From: Typha latifolia
Lineage: Eukaryota > Streptophyta > Magnoliopsida > Poales > Typhaceae
Assembly: GCA_019914945.1 (NCBI GenBank)
Contig: CM034099.1
Coordinates: forward strand, 19,866,704-19,930,703
DNA: 64,000 bases
Reading direction: 5' to 3'
The notes under the pieces were generated by a model. That model was not told the DNA's origin. It saw only the letters and a program-made list of their open reading frames with translations, and did not search any database. The position numbers were made by a program, and so were the translations under genes. This document shows, one piece after another, positions 13,801 to 28,800 of this stretch (within the stretch, counting starts at the first letter, position 1; each line of letters opens with the position of its first letter).

Positions 13801-16800
13801 AGATCTTTTAGTTGCAACGCTGTGTACTCGTTCTATACAGACTCATGAAGGGACTATTATTAAAGCACTTGACTGTGCCGCAGCGGCATCTAATCGTGAT
13901 ACTCTGGCCAAGATTGTATATGCTCGAATATTTGACTGGCATGCACATTCTTGTTCTTATTTTTCTTCACTAAAATATTTTTGCCAAATATGGACCCATA
14001 TATTTATTTGGTCTTCTTGTTACAGGCTTGTAGAAAATATCAATAAGTCTGTTGGTCAAGATATGGACTCGAGGATACAAATCGGTGTCTTGGATATCTA
14101 TGGTTTCGAATGTTTTAAAAGTAACAGGTTTTTGTTAATCCATGTCTTGTGTAAATGTTTTCCTCTATTTATTGGAAAGTTCTTTTGCTCATTTTAAATT
14201 AAAGTACTAAACATCTAGTATGAACAAAAAATGGGCTGTTGGTTTATGAGGCTGAATCAGAAATTTACTATATCTTGGGGAGAAAAAAATGCAAATTAGC
14301 TGTATGCTTATACATTCGAATGGAATGCACCTAAACACATTATATTTAATCTGAGTTGAGCTTCCTAAAGTTACATGATAAAGCAACTTAAACTAATATC
14401 TGAACTTATTAAATCTTAAGTGTAAGCCTAGATGAGAAAACAGCTCAAATTGATGTCTGAACTTGTTGAATGGAAATTTGTCATGTTAAGATGTATAACA
14501 TTGTTATTGGAGAAGACCATATAATAATACAGCAGTAGTGCACCTTCACATAATGGATTTACAGAGACCCACTGCAGATGCATCTTATTTATAGGTATGT
14601 AGCTGAATCTTAAAAATGAAAGATGAATGATTATTAAATGTCAGACTTAGTTAAGCAACCTTTAAATTTGCAACCATGCTACATGATAAAGCAAATGAAA
14701 CCATTGTTTAAAAATATTAATGCCTTATCAGCTCACACCCACCTTAGCACCTAGGCATTAATTGATCTACCGTCTGCCTGTTTACGTAAAATCTGTTTAG
14801 AGTCTTAGTCAAATCTAGAATAGATTTTTCTTTAAAAGCAATGTTCCATTTGTTATTAACTAAGTTGGATGACTATATGTTGTGAAAAGAGATCCTCCCC
14901 ATAACATGAGAAAAGAAGCAAGGTCTTAGTTGCTAATTTAGTGCACATTAGTTTTGAGGGTGTTATGGCTGAGAGGAAGTAGATAGTAGTGATTATTATA
15001 AGGGTATAGGAACATGATATCCAATAATAGAATCAAAGCAGTAAGGATAGAATATGAAAAAAAGTGATTCTGGTTGGTGATACTTGAAAAGAAGTTTGAA
15101 GATTCAGATTTCTGTATCTACTATATTTCCCATAGAGATCCTCTGCTAAAATGTCATCACAAGAAAAGCAGGGAGGAGCCAGCTAAAGGAAGTGCCCCTA
15201 CTACAGGAGAAGGATTTGATAATATTCATTGGGAAAGATTTACTCGAAATCTTGTTGACTAATCTCTTATTGTTATGAGATATATTATATGATGTAGCTG
15301 ATTTGCATAACAACTATGACTAAGATCCAAATTAGTGTTAAATTGGGGTAGACTAATCTTTTTGAAAGTTTGTTGTAGATGTTTATAAATGAAAAGGTTC
15401 ATTTATAGTTGATGCAATCAAGATGTTGAAACTTGGTATCAAAATTTGCCACATAAAAAATGATATGTATCGGCCATATTGGTTGCTCGTAATGGGTTGA
15501 CTTATTTTTTATTTTCGTAATATTTAATTTTTTTTTTTAAATTTAGGAAAACTTTGAAATATTTAAAAAATGTGCAAGTAAGAAAATAAAAAGTACTCAT
15601 GTATGAAGCCTAAGAAGTAAACAATACTAATTCAAAACTATGATGAATTTTGAGTTGGATAATTGAATTTCTATGCTCGTAAATTACCTTTGCAGAAGTG
15701 AAATGAATATTCACTGTTCTGCAGCAATAAGAAAAGAGGAGCTAAAAAAGTGAGTGAGAAAGAAAGAAAAAAAGACATGAAAAAAGAGTTTACTGAGTTC
15801 ACCAGAATGTGGAGTAGCTGGGAGTTCATTGGATTGATAACTAGATGAGTGCAGTAAAATGTGGGGGGGTGAGAGAAGAATGCACGTGAGTGATGAAGAG
15901 TAAAAGGTGAAAATTTGAAAAGAAGGCAATTGAGGATATCAACTATTGATGTTCCGCAGGGCAGATCTATTTATATTTGACCTAAATTGAAAAAAATCAT
16001 TTCAACCAGTTTTGGCTGATGTGGCCAATGGCCGAGCCATAATCGAAACTAGTCACCATACTGGTTTTGATTTTAGATTGGGCGCTTCGATTGATCCATA
16101 TCAGAATTGGCCGAAACTGGTATCCATGAATGCGCTTATATCAGAATACTAAATATCTGTTCATACTCTTAAATTGCAAATGGGAATGGGAGGCACGAAC
16201 TTGATTTAGTTTCTTATTGAGTCATTTGGATACATTTAGTCCTGTGGCGTAGTGTGTAAGTAGTGGAGAAGTTCCCTTTCTCTGGTCTATTATATGTGTT
16301 TTGGTTCTTATATATATAAGAAGCTGTGCTATGCTATCAGCATTATATTATTATTTGAAACATTATACTCCTTGTCATATTTCCTTCTCTTTTTATCTAA
16401 TATTATGCTTTGTTCAGACTATCTTGTCCTGTTATAGGGAAAGAAAGAATGTTGGTTTGCAACTTCATAATTTTCTTATATCTTGCAAGCTGGTTGTTTG
16501 TTGGCAAATTGACGGCCCTTAATTTCTGTTCTCAGCTTTGAGCAGTTTTGTATAAATTTTGCAAACGAAAAACTACAGCAACACTTTAATGAAGTAAGCT
16601 ACATCGTTCCTACTGACTTTCAGTTTACTATGATGTTATTGTGGTGAAACTTGGATATATTTTCTCGTGACCTCTTGTCTCATCATTTTCTATTGGTTCA
16701 GCATGTTTTCAAGATGGAGCAGGAAGAATACGAAAATGAGGAGATTAATTGGAGCTATATTGAATTCATAGATAATCAAGATGTTCTGGATTTGATTGAG

Positions 16801-19800
16801 AAGGTTCTTTTTTCTCATTGACACAAGAAATACTTTAATCATCCATCTCTTTTATAATATTTTCTATATTTCTTCCCATGTGGTTAAAGTACTCTTATAA
16901 TTTTAGTTTTTGCCTTTTAGGAACTCAGTTTTTTAGCTGTGATAATTTTTAAAAATTTTATTTTCTTTCAATTTTTGAATAATATAATTTTAATTCCTCT
17001 ACCTGAAGGACTTCTTGAATTTTCAATATCTTCTGTAAAGATGTTTTCTTATGTTTTTCTTTTTCTAAAGAAGTATGTGTCCAGAATCTTACAGATTACT
17101 TTGTTGACTGAGAGAAATTAATGACTAATATGCTCAACTTATCTCAAATGTGAGGAGTTCTGATTTTAGCTCATTAATTTTATGGTAGTCTAACCTAAAG
17201 GCATAGAGCATATGAGTCTGCCTTGGGTCCTTATTCTCTACTTGTTGTTGTGACTTGTAAAGGTAACTTTGAGTCATAAGTTTACAATGAGCAATCGCCT
17301 AATATTATGACTAGAAGAGGGATAATTGTCTTTGGTAATGGAAAAGATATACTGCACCTTTTGCTGCGGCGATGGATCTATGGTTTGTGCAGCCGAGAAA
17401 TATTTTGGTTGATTCTGCTAATTCCAATAAGATCTTTTGCTGGAAGGTGGTAGTAGCATAATATTCTATATTAGGTTTATGATTTAATCTATACAGATGT
17501 TGAAATAACAACTTTTCTTCAAATATTTGAAAGATAATGTGTTCATATTATTTTTGACCAGTTACTTGTTGCCCCCTTGAATAATATGTTTTGGTGATAA
17601 GTAGTTTATAGGACTTCACTTATTTAAAGTTCTACTCATCATCATATTAGCCTATTCCACATGATGGGATTGGGTGGAGCAGAACTCAATGTTGAGACAT
17701 GAGAAGGCACCAAGAAGAATTGACAAACTTTATGATCGATATTCGGTTCTATGTTAACCTGTTAGTTGGTGCCAACTGCCAAGTTCCTGGCTGTAGTATA
17801 AAGCAAGAAAGGGGCGTCCCATGAAAGGTACAAGGCAGTTGGTAGGTAGAATTTATTGTAGTTTTATGATGAGGAGGATGAGAATAAAGTTAGTCTAACA
17901 GACAAAATGTTTCTCTTTGCTCCACTTTGTCCCATATGATAACTCTTATAAGTTATTCATACTGATCAGAGGTGAATCCATGTCTTATCTTTTATGTTGT
18001 TTTCTGCAGAAACCAATTGGAATAATCTCACTATTGGATGCAGCTTGGTAAGGAAGTCTTCTTTCTTGTTCAGCTTCTTTATTTCCACAAGAAGGTTCTA
18101 TTCTGAGCTACTTCTCATACAATTGTCTCATTCTTCAGTATGTTTCCAAAGTCGACTCATGGAACATTTTCTACCAAGCTGTTTCAAAGCTTTCCCTCAC
18201 ATTCCAGAATGGAAAGGACAAAATTTTCTGAAACAGATTTCACAATATCTCATTATGCTGGAAAGGTAAATCAACACTTACTTTTGTGAATTCTGAAAGT
18301 AATAAATTATTATAAACGTCTTTGTCATGATCTAAGCAGGTAACATATCAGAGTGATTCCTTTCTGGATAAGAACAGAGATTATGTTGTTGTGGAGCACT
18401 GTAACCTTTTGTCCTCTTCTAGATGTTCTTTCATATCTGGACTACTTGCTTCAATGCCAGAGGAGTCTTCAAGATCTTCATACAAATTTTCTTCTGTTTC
18501 TTCCAGATTTAAGGTAACAGAATTGGGAAACTTTGTTTCTGGAATGTTGACGCATCACCTTCTTCCGTTGTACCTTTACTTCTCATTCATTTTTCCCCTT
18601 TTTTCCAGTAATATCTCTAATTTGTGGTAAAAGAACAGTGGACCCTGTTTCTTTCTGATAATGATAAACTGATGCATTTCTTTAGTCATTTTTTCTCAGC
18701 CTTTTTGTAAACTTGCATATTTAGTGGTGACAATGATGATGGTGTTGTGAAACGGATATTCGGAATGTGAAATTGATACTGGATTAAGCTTAAGTCTGAT
18801 GGAAAAAAGAAATAAATTTAACAGTTCAACCATGTTCTTGTAGATCACTATGTATGCTTAGAAGGAAAATTTTACTTTTTTTTGAAATCAATGATTTTCT
18901 ATGGTGTTTACATTGGGGAAGAAACTTTCAGTCATTTAGTATTGTTACTATTTAGTATCTACCACGATGAGTTGAATATAAAACTTCATACTCATGCATA
19001 GTCACATGAATTTTCTTAGTTGATGGTGGTAGCAGCTTCTATAGATGAAATAAAGTTGTGAAAGATAGAGGTAATAGATGTCTTTTTCCACAAACAATGG
19101 ATGTGGTTGTTGTTGCGCAATTCATTGAAGGAAGACAATGTGCTGTAGCTGCACATTAAAAAAATATATAATCCTCGATATTAAATAAATATGTCACAAC
19201 GTCATACAATCATCATAACTCTCTCTCAAATATTTCACATGATGCATGCTAACCATGACCATGCATGATATCAAATACAGCCATATATGATGCATATTGA
19301 TCACTCGATAATCAGATAACCAAATGATAATAAAATCATATGCATTTCTCAACATCACAATCATCACCAACATCTCGGTATTATATCATCATACTAGATC
19401 ACTGTGCACAGTCAACACCCGGTACCCGTTCTCAACATAATGTCCGAAGGCTTAAAGCATACTTCGCCACCTGCAAGAGTGTTAGAATATGAAAGAGAAC
19501 AATTCTAACAGATTAAGCTTTTACAATAGTTGATGAGTTATTATGATATTATAGTAGGAAATCGTCCGATTCCACCTATATTATCAATTAAATAATTGAA
19601 CCTCTTCCTATTTAATCGAGTTCATTTCAATGTCTCGAACCCAAAAGTGATGGGAGTGAATATAAAAGATAAAGACCATGGTTCTCTAACATTTTAAAGC
19701 TTTTAGTATGGATGTCGAGTTGATAAGATGAATAGTAAGGAGGCTGGTAAAGTGTTGCCACTTGATAGGGTGATCATTACTGTTGGGGACAGTTTAAGAT

Positions 19801-22800
19801 TGGTTAGATTTTTTTTCCCCATTGACTACACTTGAGGTAGGTTGAGATGTTTGAAAACATTTGCATCATTCTGATCTCTTTGTTTGTTGTACATATCATG
19901 GTGATGCTTTGTTGCTTTGTAGGTCATTAATGTTACATCCTTGGGAATATGAAGTCTAGATATAATCCTTCTTTCTCAATCTTTTTGAACCATCTAATGT
20001 TATTCATTTGGAAAATGTTCAGCAACTCATTATTTATAGTATAAATATTATATTCCATCTTACTACCTCTTTTTCTCTATTATATGTTCAAACTTCCATA
20101 CCTACCGCTTTGCACCTAAAGGATATGTTGCATAAGACTTCCATAGACAGGATTTAACTGTACATATCTTCATACTTTGACATCATCTTTTGATAATTGT
20201 GTTACATGGTTTTAAGCACCTTAAGGGTTGCATTTATAAGTTTACTTCGTTATGCACTCCTGGCCCTTGTGCACTTGTTGTACATGTTCTGAAATATAAT
20301 CAGTGAATAATTATACATCAACATGTTAGTGCATAAGACAGCTTTTATTGGTGAAAAACGCAAGTGTACCTAAATTACCTTACTGATACTTTATCTTATT
20401 GGAGAACGCGAAACTGAAAATGGTAGATTTGCTATATTTGTTGTTTCAAGGAGAATCAACATAGTGAAACTTTTTCAAAATAATTAGTACCATATATGTA
20501 TGAGACCTAATTGCCCAGCTGTACTTTTCTTGGGAATCTGCATTGCACATCTTTCTTCTTCTAAACTTTTCTTCAGGTTTAGACAAGAAAGCCGACCTAG
20601 AGACAAACTATAGACGAGATGAAGAATGCTGCTATTTAGTTTTCTAATGAAACAACAACACGAAGCTGAACCAATTTGCCAAACTTGACTGGGTCAGCAT
20701 GTCGAAGTACTTTGTCTAAGTATCTTGTTGACAGGAACAGCATGTCTAAGTACTGTGTGCAGAATGTTAGGAGATACTATCATGTTTCAAATTTTAAATT
20801 TCTGTATTTTACTTGTTTGGTGATGAATACTTAGAAAAAATTTAATAAATACTTTATTCTAAGTATTTAGTTTACCACTTACCAGTATGGGTCACAACGA
20901 GAATTTCTGCCTTTCTGGTGACAAGTACTCGAAAGAACGTACAACTGTGAAAGCACAATTCTTAATTCATAGTATTTAAGTAACTGATTATCTTTATGCA
21001 TGAATATACATTCTATGTGGTCCTAATACATATAAGAAGCATGGTTAGCATTTTAAGTATGACCGCATGGATAGCATTTCAAGCTGTTAAGTATTTATAA
21101 TTTGTACTACAGATTATTTATGTGTTCCTGATTCATGTATTCCGTGGCTCCAATATCAATGGTGATTAGTCGCTGTAGATTTTTCTTGTTCCTTGAAATA
21201 TGGCAAGCTATTGTATCCAGAGTCATAATATGTTCATAGCGGGGTTAATCTTTCTTGATGTTTGATTACGATGAATTGGTTATCTTTTATACAACTGAAA
21301 CTTCGCTGCTAGGTTAAGTGGAACTTTTAGGTATCTAGCAGTTTTACCTGATTCTTATTTTCCCTTCAATTGATCTCAGCAGATTCTTTAACTGTTTTTC
21401 TGATTTATGTTTCTTGCACGAAATTTTTAGTTGATTGGTTCTCTTATTTGTCTTATATATGAGTCCTGACTGTTTTGCCCTTTGACTTGTTTTACTGAAC
21501 TGATTGGTAAAGCAACAACTTCAAGCCCTGATGGAGATACTCAACTCAACAGAGCCTCATTACATACGCTGTGTGAAGCCAAACTCTTTCAATCGTCCTC
21601 AGAAGTTTGAGAACCAGAGTGTCTTGCATCAACTGCGATGTGGCGTAAGAACCTTACACTGATGTTCATTTTAATGACTTATGAGTTTTTTCTTGCTTTC
21701 AACTAATGCTGCTATACTTACCACTGATGTTCATTTCAGATCCATATTTCTGTATGTTTCACACGATTTGCATTTCATTTATTTTCATTTCTGAATGCTA
21801 CGGGTTTTCTTGTTATGCACGGTGCCCAGTGGTATTGGTTAAGAAGTTGGAACTTAGTACTTGCTGTGCAGGCAAGGTGGATCTTTGATAATTCATTGTT
21901 GTTCATCTTTATGTTTTTGAAATGTTCAGGAGCTCTATTTTCTGTCTTTCAGTTGTTATTGCCCTTTATCTGACATCTTTATTCAAGTAAAAGTTATAGA
22001 ATATCTCATATTATTAATATAGAAAATGTGGTATGTATCACAAGTCTTCTATAGTATATCATGGATATTTATAACTTGTGAATAGAAAAGGAGACCATAA
22101 TATAGTTGATAATGCTCTAGAATTATGGCATTTAAACTTGTATCATAGTGCCATTATCTACTGATAACTTTGGTAAGAATATATTTTTTTCTGATTTTCT
22201 CATCAAATGGTATTTGGTGATGGGATGACTTCCCCCTCATCTGCAGCCACTTGCTTAAAACTTTATGGTATGCACTAATATGCCTGATTAGTCTCTATTT
22301 GCTGAGTAATTTCTATTTGCAGGTCTCAAATTTTCTTTGATCTTCCACTGTTTTTCTCACCATTTTTTCTTTTGATCATGCTGGTACTTTTACAATTACT
22401 TCTGTTGGAATGCATGCATTTATTGAGCACTAGCGCTCATTTATGGCAGGCTATCCTGGAAGAATCTTTTCTAGAGTTGACTCCTTTTGCTGTATAGCCA
22501 AAGCACAACAGTATTATTTGCTGTCAATAACTGATATTGTTTGTCCTGTAACACTTGTGCTGGATATAATTGACCTATGTAATTGCTATTGGTTGAAACT
22601 GTTCCTCGTTATGCAGACAATGTTTTAGTTAAATTGTGACTATTAATGGTAATTTGTATAGCAAGTAAAGCTTTCAAACTTTTTTTTACATAAACTACAA
22701 TTTGTCTGACAAATTCTTTTGGTTTGCAGATAAGTAAGAATAGTTCTTGAACAATAAAAATGTTGGTAGAATACTGTCACACACAATGCTATTATTATGG

Positions 22801-25800
22801 CTGGAATTTTGCTTTTGTACAAAGAACAATTTCGCTGATTACCAAGTTGTCAAAATTATTTATCTGGTGTCATTGGTTTTGTTCTGGTGGGTTTGTATAT
22901 TAAGTTGTCTTATCATTCAATTTTTTTTATATGTCATGATGCGAAATTTCCCCTACGCTTCTCTTATTTTTCTCATTTTATCATTATTATTATCTTTTCT
23001 TTAGCAACTTAAATTACATATTTGAGTCATATATCTTACTAGGTCTATTTGGTGTGGCGCATGGAATATAATTTTTTTTTTCCAGGGTGTTTTAGAAGCT
23101 GTTCGGATAAGTCTTGCTGGTTATCCAACTCGAAGGACTTATTCTGAATTTTTGGATCGGTTTGGACTTTTAGCTCCAGAGCTCATGGAAGAAAGGTATC
23201 TGGTTAAATCATTACATGGTTTCGTCCAATACTTTTTCCAGGATACTTTTCAGCCATACTTTGTCTTCTAAGCTTCATTTGAGAAGTTCGCCAATGCATT
23301 TCTTTTCATATCGTTGTTGGGGGATACCTTCTCTCAATGATTCATGATCAGTAATAGTTTTAAGTAAAAGAAGCTTGAAGATGTTCACTTGTCCACACAT
23401 GGAAGATGTGGGCAATCTTCTTTTCTTCTTCATTTGTATGTACATGTGCTTATCAATGCGGGCAAAGCTTGAAAAATACAATTGGCATGGATCGTGAGAA
23501 AGAAAAATTGGCGATTTCTGAGGTTAGATATTTCTACATCCGGAATAGGAATATCATACTAGAAGTAATTTCTACATCTAGAAGTCATGGTATCTTTATT
23601 GATGAAAAGTTGGAGCTTAATTTTTATGACGTTGATGTATGAATGACACATAAAGCATCATGACTCATCAGGAATCTGAATCTTTCCCTATATTTTATCC
23701 ACTATCAGTTCGGGAATCTATCCTCTTTTCCCTTTGAAATGGTCAAATGGGCAGAAGTTCTATGCTCTAATGATGCATAAGATTGATCTATACATTTTGC
23801 ATCATTAGATAAACCTTTTCTAATATAACTATGGTTGCCATGGAGTTGAAGGCTAGTTAAATTAAACTTAGATACATGGCTAAATAACATCAGTGATCCA
23901 TTGTCAGAACAAAGAAGTTTCTTACTCATTGTGTACCTATGGTCAAACTGGAAGCTTTAGTATGTTTGCCTAATGTGTGAACTATAGGCTACAGAAGGAC
24001 AAAGACGCGTTGTGATTTTCTTTTATATGTTGTGTGCATTTGTTTTATTATATTGCAAATCATCATTACAAAATGCATCATTAGTAAGGACAAGGGCCTA
24101 ATGGAACTTTGGTAGTAGGATAGCGTGTAATGGGAAAAAGAACTTCGCACAAGTTGTTGCTTAATTTGGTTCTTTTTAGCTTAAGGAAGAGGTAAGGGAT
24201 AGAAAGTATTGTCGATGAATGAAGTGTAATCTATGGATTATGCAATCTTGTTGAAGAGCTTGGCAACAAATTGTTGTCAGAGAATGCGCAAGTAGTCTTG
24301 TTAATTATGAAATTTGTTGCTCGGAAGTATATCACTACATAATAGATATGAGACAATCAAGGGGAAATTGGCTTTTCCATAGACTTCTTAATTCATACCT
24401 TATATGGTTCATCTCATTTCGCCACTTTTCATGGTACCCTTGAATGTTTGATCTTCTACATGAAACATGGACCGGATATCTTATTCGATAAGTTTGCAAT
24501 TATGAGTGCATTTATTTTTCTCTATATATTTATTTTACATCTCTCTTTTATATTTTGTTGGCAGTTATGACGAAAAGGCATTGACGAAAGGGATCCTCCA
24601 AAAGCTCAAACTTGAAAATTTCCAAGTATGATACAATTTCTTACATGCTTTTACCTGCAAGGACTTAGAATGACTATCGTGAAATGCCTTTTGAAAATGT
24701 ATTCTATGCTGTGTTCATATTCTTATTTGTTGCAACTTTGGATGAAATCATTTTTGATTGTTTCATTGGTAAATGATGCATGATGTCTAGTCAAACTTGT
24801 TGTTAGGCAGAATAGCACAAATATAAGATTAATATTTATCTCACTTAATTTTTCAACTCATTTTAAAAAAAGGAAATTTCAAAATTGCTACCAAGATTTT
24901 AAATAAAATGGAGCAACTATTGTGTTTCCATATAGCACGAAGGTTGTTTCTGGTTCTCTGCAATTGATGATTGGTTTGAGATGTAAATTGGCCCTTAGTT
25001 TTTATTAGCAATTAACTAAGCCCATATCTTGTGAATAAGTAAACTCTATTTCTCTGAACATCAATTATAGTGATACAAAGCAATTGAAGTTTCAATATTG
25101 TAGCTTCTTAGACATTATCTCTATATTTATTTAATCATTATAGTTTGAGAAATTGTACAGAAATTGTATACTTGTATAGTTATGTATTGCTATAATCTTC
25201 GTGGATTTATAATGATATATTTCTTTAGTACTTGCATTTTCCTTGCTTTAAACTGATTTATTCAAATAATGCCTTTTTAATTAAACATCTTTTATACAAT
25301 CTAAGTGTGCTTATGTATTCATTTGGCCATTAGCATGTGGTTAGAAATTGTATTTATTATATAAGAAAGCTAGGCCTCTTCCATGTTATCCTTTTGCTAG
25401 TTCCCCTTGTATTTGTAGTACAGATTTCAGATATGGTAAAATACATGTATGTGTTAGTTCTAAGAGCTTATTAAGTCTTTGAACTATTAAGAAGCTGGGA
25501 ATCGTGTAAATTTCATTTGCCTATTTTTAAATGTAAGGATGCATATACTCTTCTCTTTTACACTTGACTCCATTTAGTTCTTTGACATCCATTTCTAAGT
25601 TTCAAATAATGATATTTTACCTTTGCAGCTTGGCAGGTCCAAGGTTTTTCTTAGGGCTGGTCAGATAGCAGTTCTAGATTTGCGACGTAATGAGGTTTTG
25701 GATAACGCTGCAAGGTTCATTCAGGGTTGTTTTAGAACATTCATTGCTCGTAAAGAGTTTGTTCTGACCAGGGGGGCTGCAATTTCTCTCCAAGCATATT

Positions 25801-25806
25801 GTCGAG
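7872..25806 (+). other. Myosin XI motor-head exons 1-19
   Basis: Coding exons: 7872-7991, 8243-8386, 9677-9822, 9908-10064, 10204-10262, 10914-11070, 12385-12534, 12647-12783, 13792-13938, 14026-14127, 16536-16593, 16702-16803, 18010-18047, 18139-18265, 18340-18513, 21513-21644, 23086-23195, 24565-24625, 25629-25806. The P-loop GESGAGKT is at residues 152-159, switch I NDNSSR at 205-210, and switch II DIYGFE at 429-434. The actin-binding and SH region reads [13 protein letters not shown], and the converter begins [12 protein letters not shown]. All nucleotide-binding motifs are intact, so an active ATPase is expected. The exon at 18010-18047 reads IISLLDAAC, with Ala in place of the usual Glu. 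Confidence 0.95.
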
Positions 25807-28800
25807 GTTTGTTATTGTTGTTTGTTTTTTCTACTGTGCCTCTTGTAATCTGTGTAGTTACTAACAGTGCATAAAATTCCATGATGTGGGTATGTACGGT
25901 CAGTATTCCATACTGTCTATAGACAAATGATAGCCATCTTAGGTATTTTAACAAATGACGGCCATCTTAGGTATTTTAACAAATGACAGCAACTTAATAG
26001 ATCAGCCTTTTCACTCTAGTTATGACATACAATCTTTTTTGTTGTATATCCTAGGCTGCTGGCTACTAGCTGAGCGATAGGCAGCAGTCTGAATTTTTAA
26101 CTTTTTCTATCTAGAGGGAAGGAGGCCATAAATTGTCTCCTGACTCTACTTAGTTCCCCAATCCATTTTCAAATCAGAATATGTTCTATACTTGATTAGT
26201 AGTCATACTTGTGGAACATAAGCTCTCAGTTCTTTGTTGTGGCAACTTTTTATTCCATTATTCTTCTTTTTTTTACTTCTCAAATCTCAGTTCTTAACTG
26301 TGACTGCCTTTTATTTTATATTTCTCCTTTTCTATTTATTATTGTTCCTGCTTCTTAAGGCATAAGAAGTGTGTTTTCTTAAAGGTTATTTTCGGATGTT
26401 CTTTTGTATTGAGTTTCTTGTGTTGACATAGGTATAACTAAGCTCTCTATTTCTTTCGGGATTGATTGATTTTTTTTCCTCAATCAAATAGTTTTGCAGT
26501 ACAGATACTTTATACTCTTAAACATTATTTGAATGTGATCTTGTGCATGCTAGAGAAATGCATAACCAGAAAGGATGTTGTGTGCTAGCTAGTGTATAAC
26601 TGTGTGCTTTTTATACCTGGCTAATGCCACCTTGGGTTTAAGAAGTTTGATACCTCTATGCAGGACACGTGGCAAGATGCATATATGCAATTAAAAGAGA
26701 AACAGCAGCAGCTGTATTGATTCAAAAATATGTTCGAAAATGGTTGCTACACCAGGCCTTCTTGCAACTCTGCTCAGCAGCTATACTTATTCAGTCTTTC
26801 GCCCGTAGTTTTGTGCTACGCCAGAAGTTATTGTACATCAGGGAGCATAGGGCTGCAACTCTAATCCAGGTATTGTTGTAATCCAGGTATTGTTGTTTTC
26901 TAGCTTGATTTCTCACCAAGAGGCTCTATTTAGTTGGGTACTATCAGACACAATATCTTGTTATAGAACAAGATTTGTAATACTCATTGATAACGCAAGT
27001 AACAAAGGCTGTCACAGTGCATAAGCCTCTTACCTTTGCACGATATGGGAGGGAAGATGTATGAGGTTGTACCCTCGTTTTTTAGGAGATTGTTTTCAAG
27101 ACTTGAACCGGTGACTTTTTGGGTATAAGGGGGCAATCTTTACCGTCGTATTGACTGACACCCTAATCAATAGTAATGCAAGTACTTGCTACTAACTATC
27201 ATGGCCATCTAAAATATGAATTTTAATTTCTAAGCTACAGATTTGGTTTCGAATACTTTTCTGTTTTTCCATCATGAACAATCTTTTAGATGATTGTGGT
27301 ATCATACTTTGCTTCTTGTTGGCTAGCCATATATGCAGTTTTGAGTACATGGGATGAGAATTCTGAAGAATAATTAGTGACTCAGGCATATAGATTTAGT
27401 TTTGGCCCCATTGTTTGTTTGGAAGCTAAAGGATGTATGTGAAATGCATGGAAATATGTTGCCAAGTGAAAATACATACCTCGAACTATATTTCAGTCTT
27501 ACTAGAGTATTTTGGCCTTATAGTAGTGTGCTCCATGGCACTTGTTTGTGATAGACTTGAGCGAACGAGCTGAATGTAGATTGATTGGATGAAGAGCAAG
27601 AAATTGTACCTTCAATTTGCTTTTTATAATATCTCACCAATTTCTTATAGACAAGTGTTTCTTGAAAAGGTAAAGCAAATGTAATGAAAACCTGTGGTTG
27701 TCCATCTGATGGCATAATAGTGGGCAAAGTATGAAGCTAAGCAGACACATCTGATCATGCAATTCTTTGGTTTAAAAAGAAATTGTAACATCCATGAGCT
27801 TCATTGGTGACTTGGGTATGTGAGAACCATGGGTTGACATCAATGGAACAACCAAATTTTATTTTGGATGAGTACTGTGCTTTGCTACAAAGCTCACGAG
27901 GGAAGAAAAAGATACAAGAATAGTAGTTTCAGAGTTAAATAAGGTGTGAAATCCTTTCTCTTTACTGCATTGAGTACAATAAGAACTAAGAACATCATTT
28001 AGTTGATAATTTTACTTATAGCTGCTCGAAGTATTTAGTAGTTTAGAAAAACAATCAAAATTCATCCAAGCCTATGGTAGTGAAATTAGGTAGAGAAACT
28101 AATTCATTATAGTTTGTATTAAATTATAGAGCTATATACTTGTCTTGTTTCTAAATGAATGTGTGCTAGAGCCAAATTATTCTTAAACTTAGTGTGCGGA
28201 GTTGTAATGCTCGCTATAAAAATGATAACTGAATTAATTGAGGCATCTGTAGATTTGGTACACCTTCTATTGGTATAACGTAGTTGTATTTTAGCATCTA
28301 TCTGGATTATATGTTGAAACATGATAGGAGGAGGTATAAGACTGAATGCGCATCCTTAAAGTTTGAACTCAAACATATCAATTCCAATTGCGTTTGTGAT
28401 TTGGGACTGATGCTTCAGGGCCGTAGTTTCTGAATTACTGTGTAATGATAGAAGAGCAGTAATAACTAGAAAGCAGTGAACAAATTACACCGGGAAACTC
28501 CAGGTGACCTTTGTAATGAACTCAATCAACTTGTACATCAAACATATACAGTAACTATGTGCATGCTACGGATAAGTGCAGTAGAATTATTTGCTATGAG
28601 CTGATGTCCATAATCTATTGTCAAGATATTTATTTGATTAGACATAATAATTGGTTGGAGAGATTTATAGAGGAAATTATTATCAAATGAGAAAAGCTTT
28701 GATTCAAACAGGTACAACTTAAGTTCTTATGCAACACTCAATTTCTAGTAAATTTTGGAATATTTATAGTAAGGTATCCCTGTAATATTACGTTAATTGG

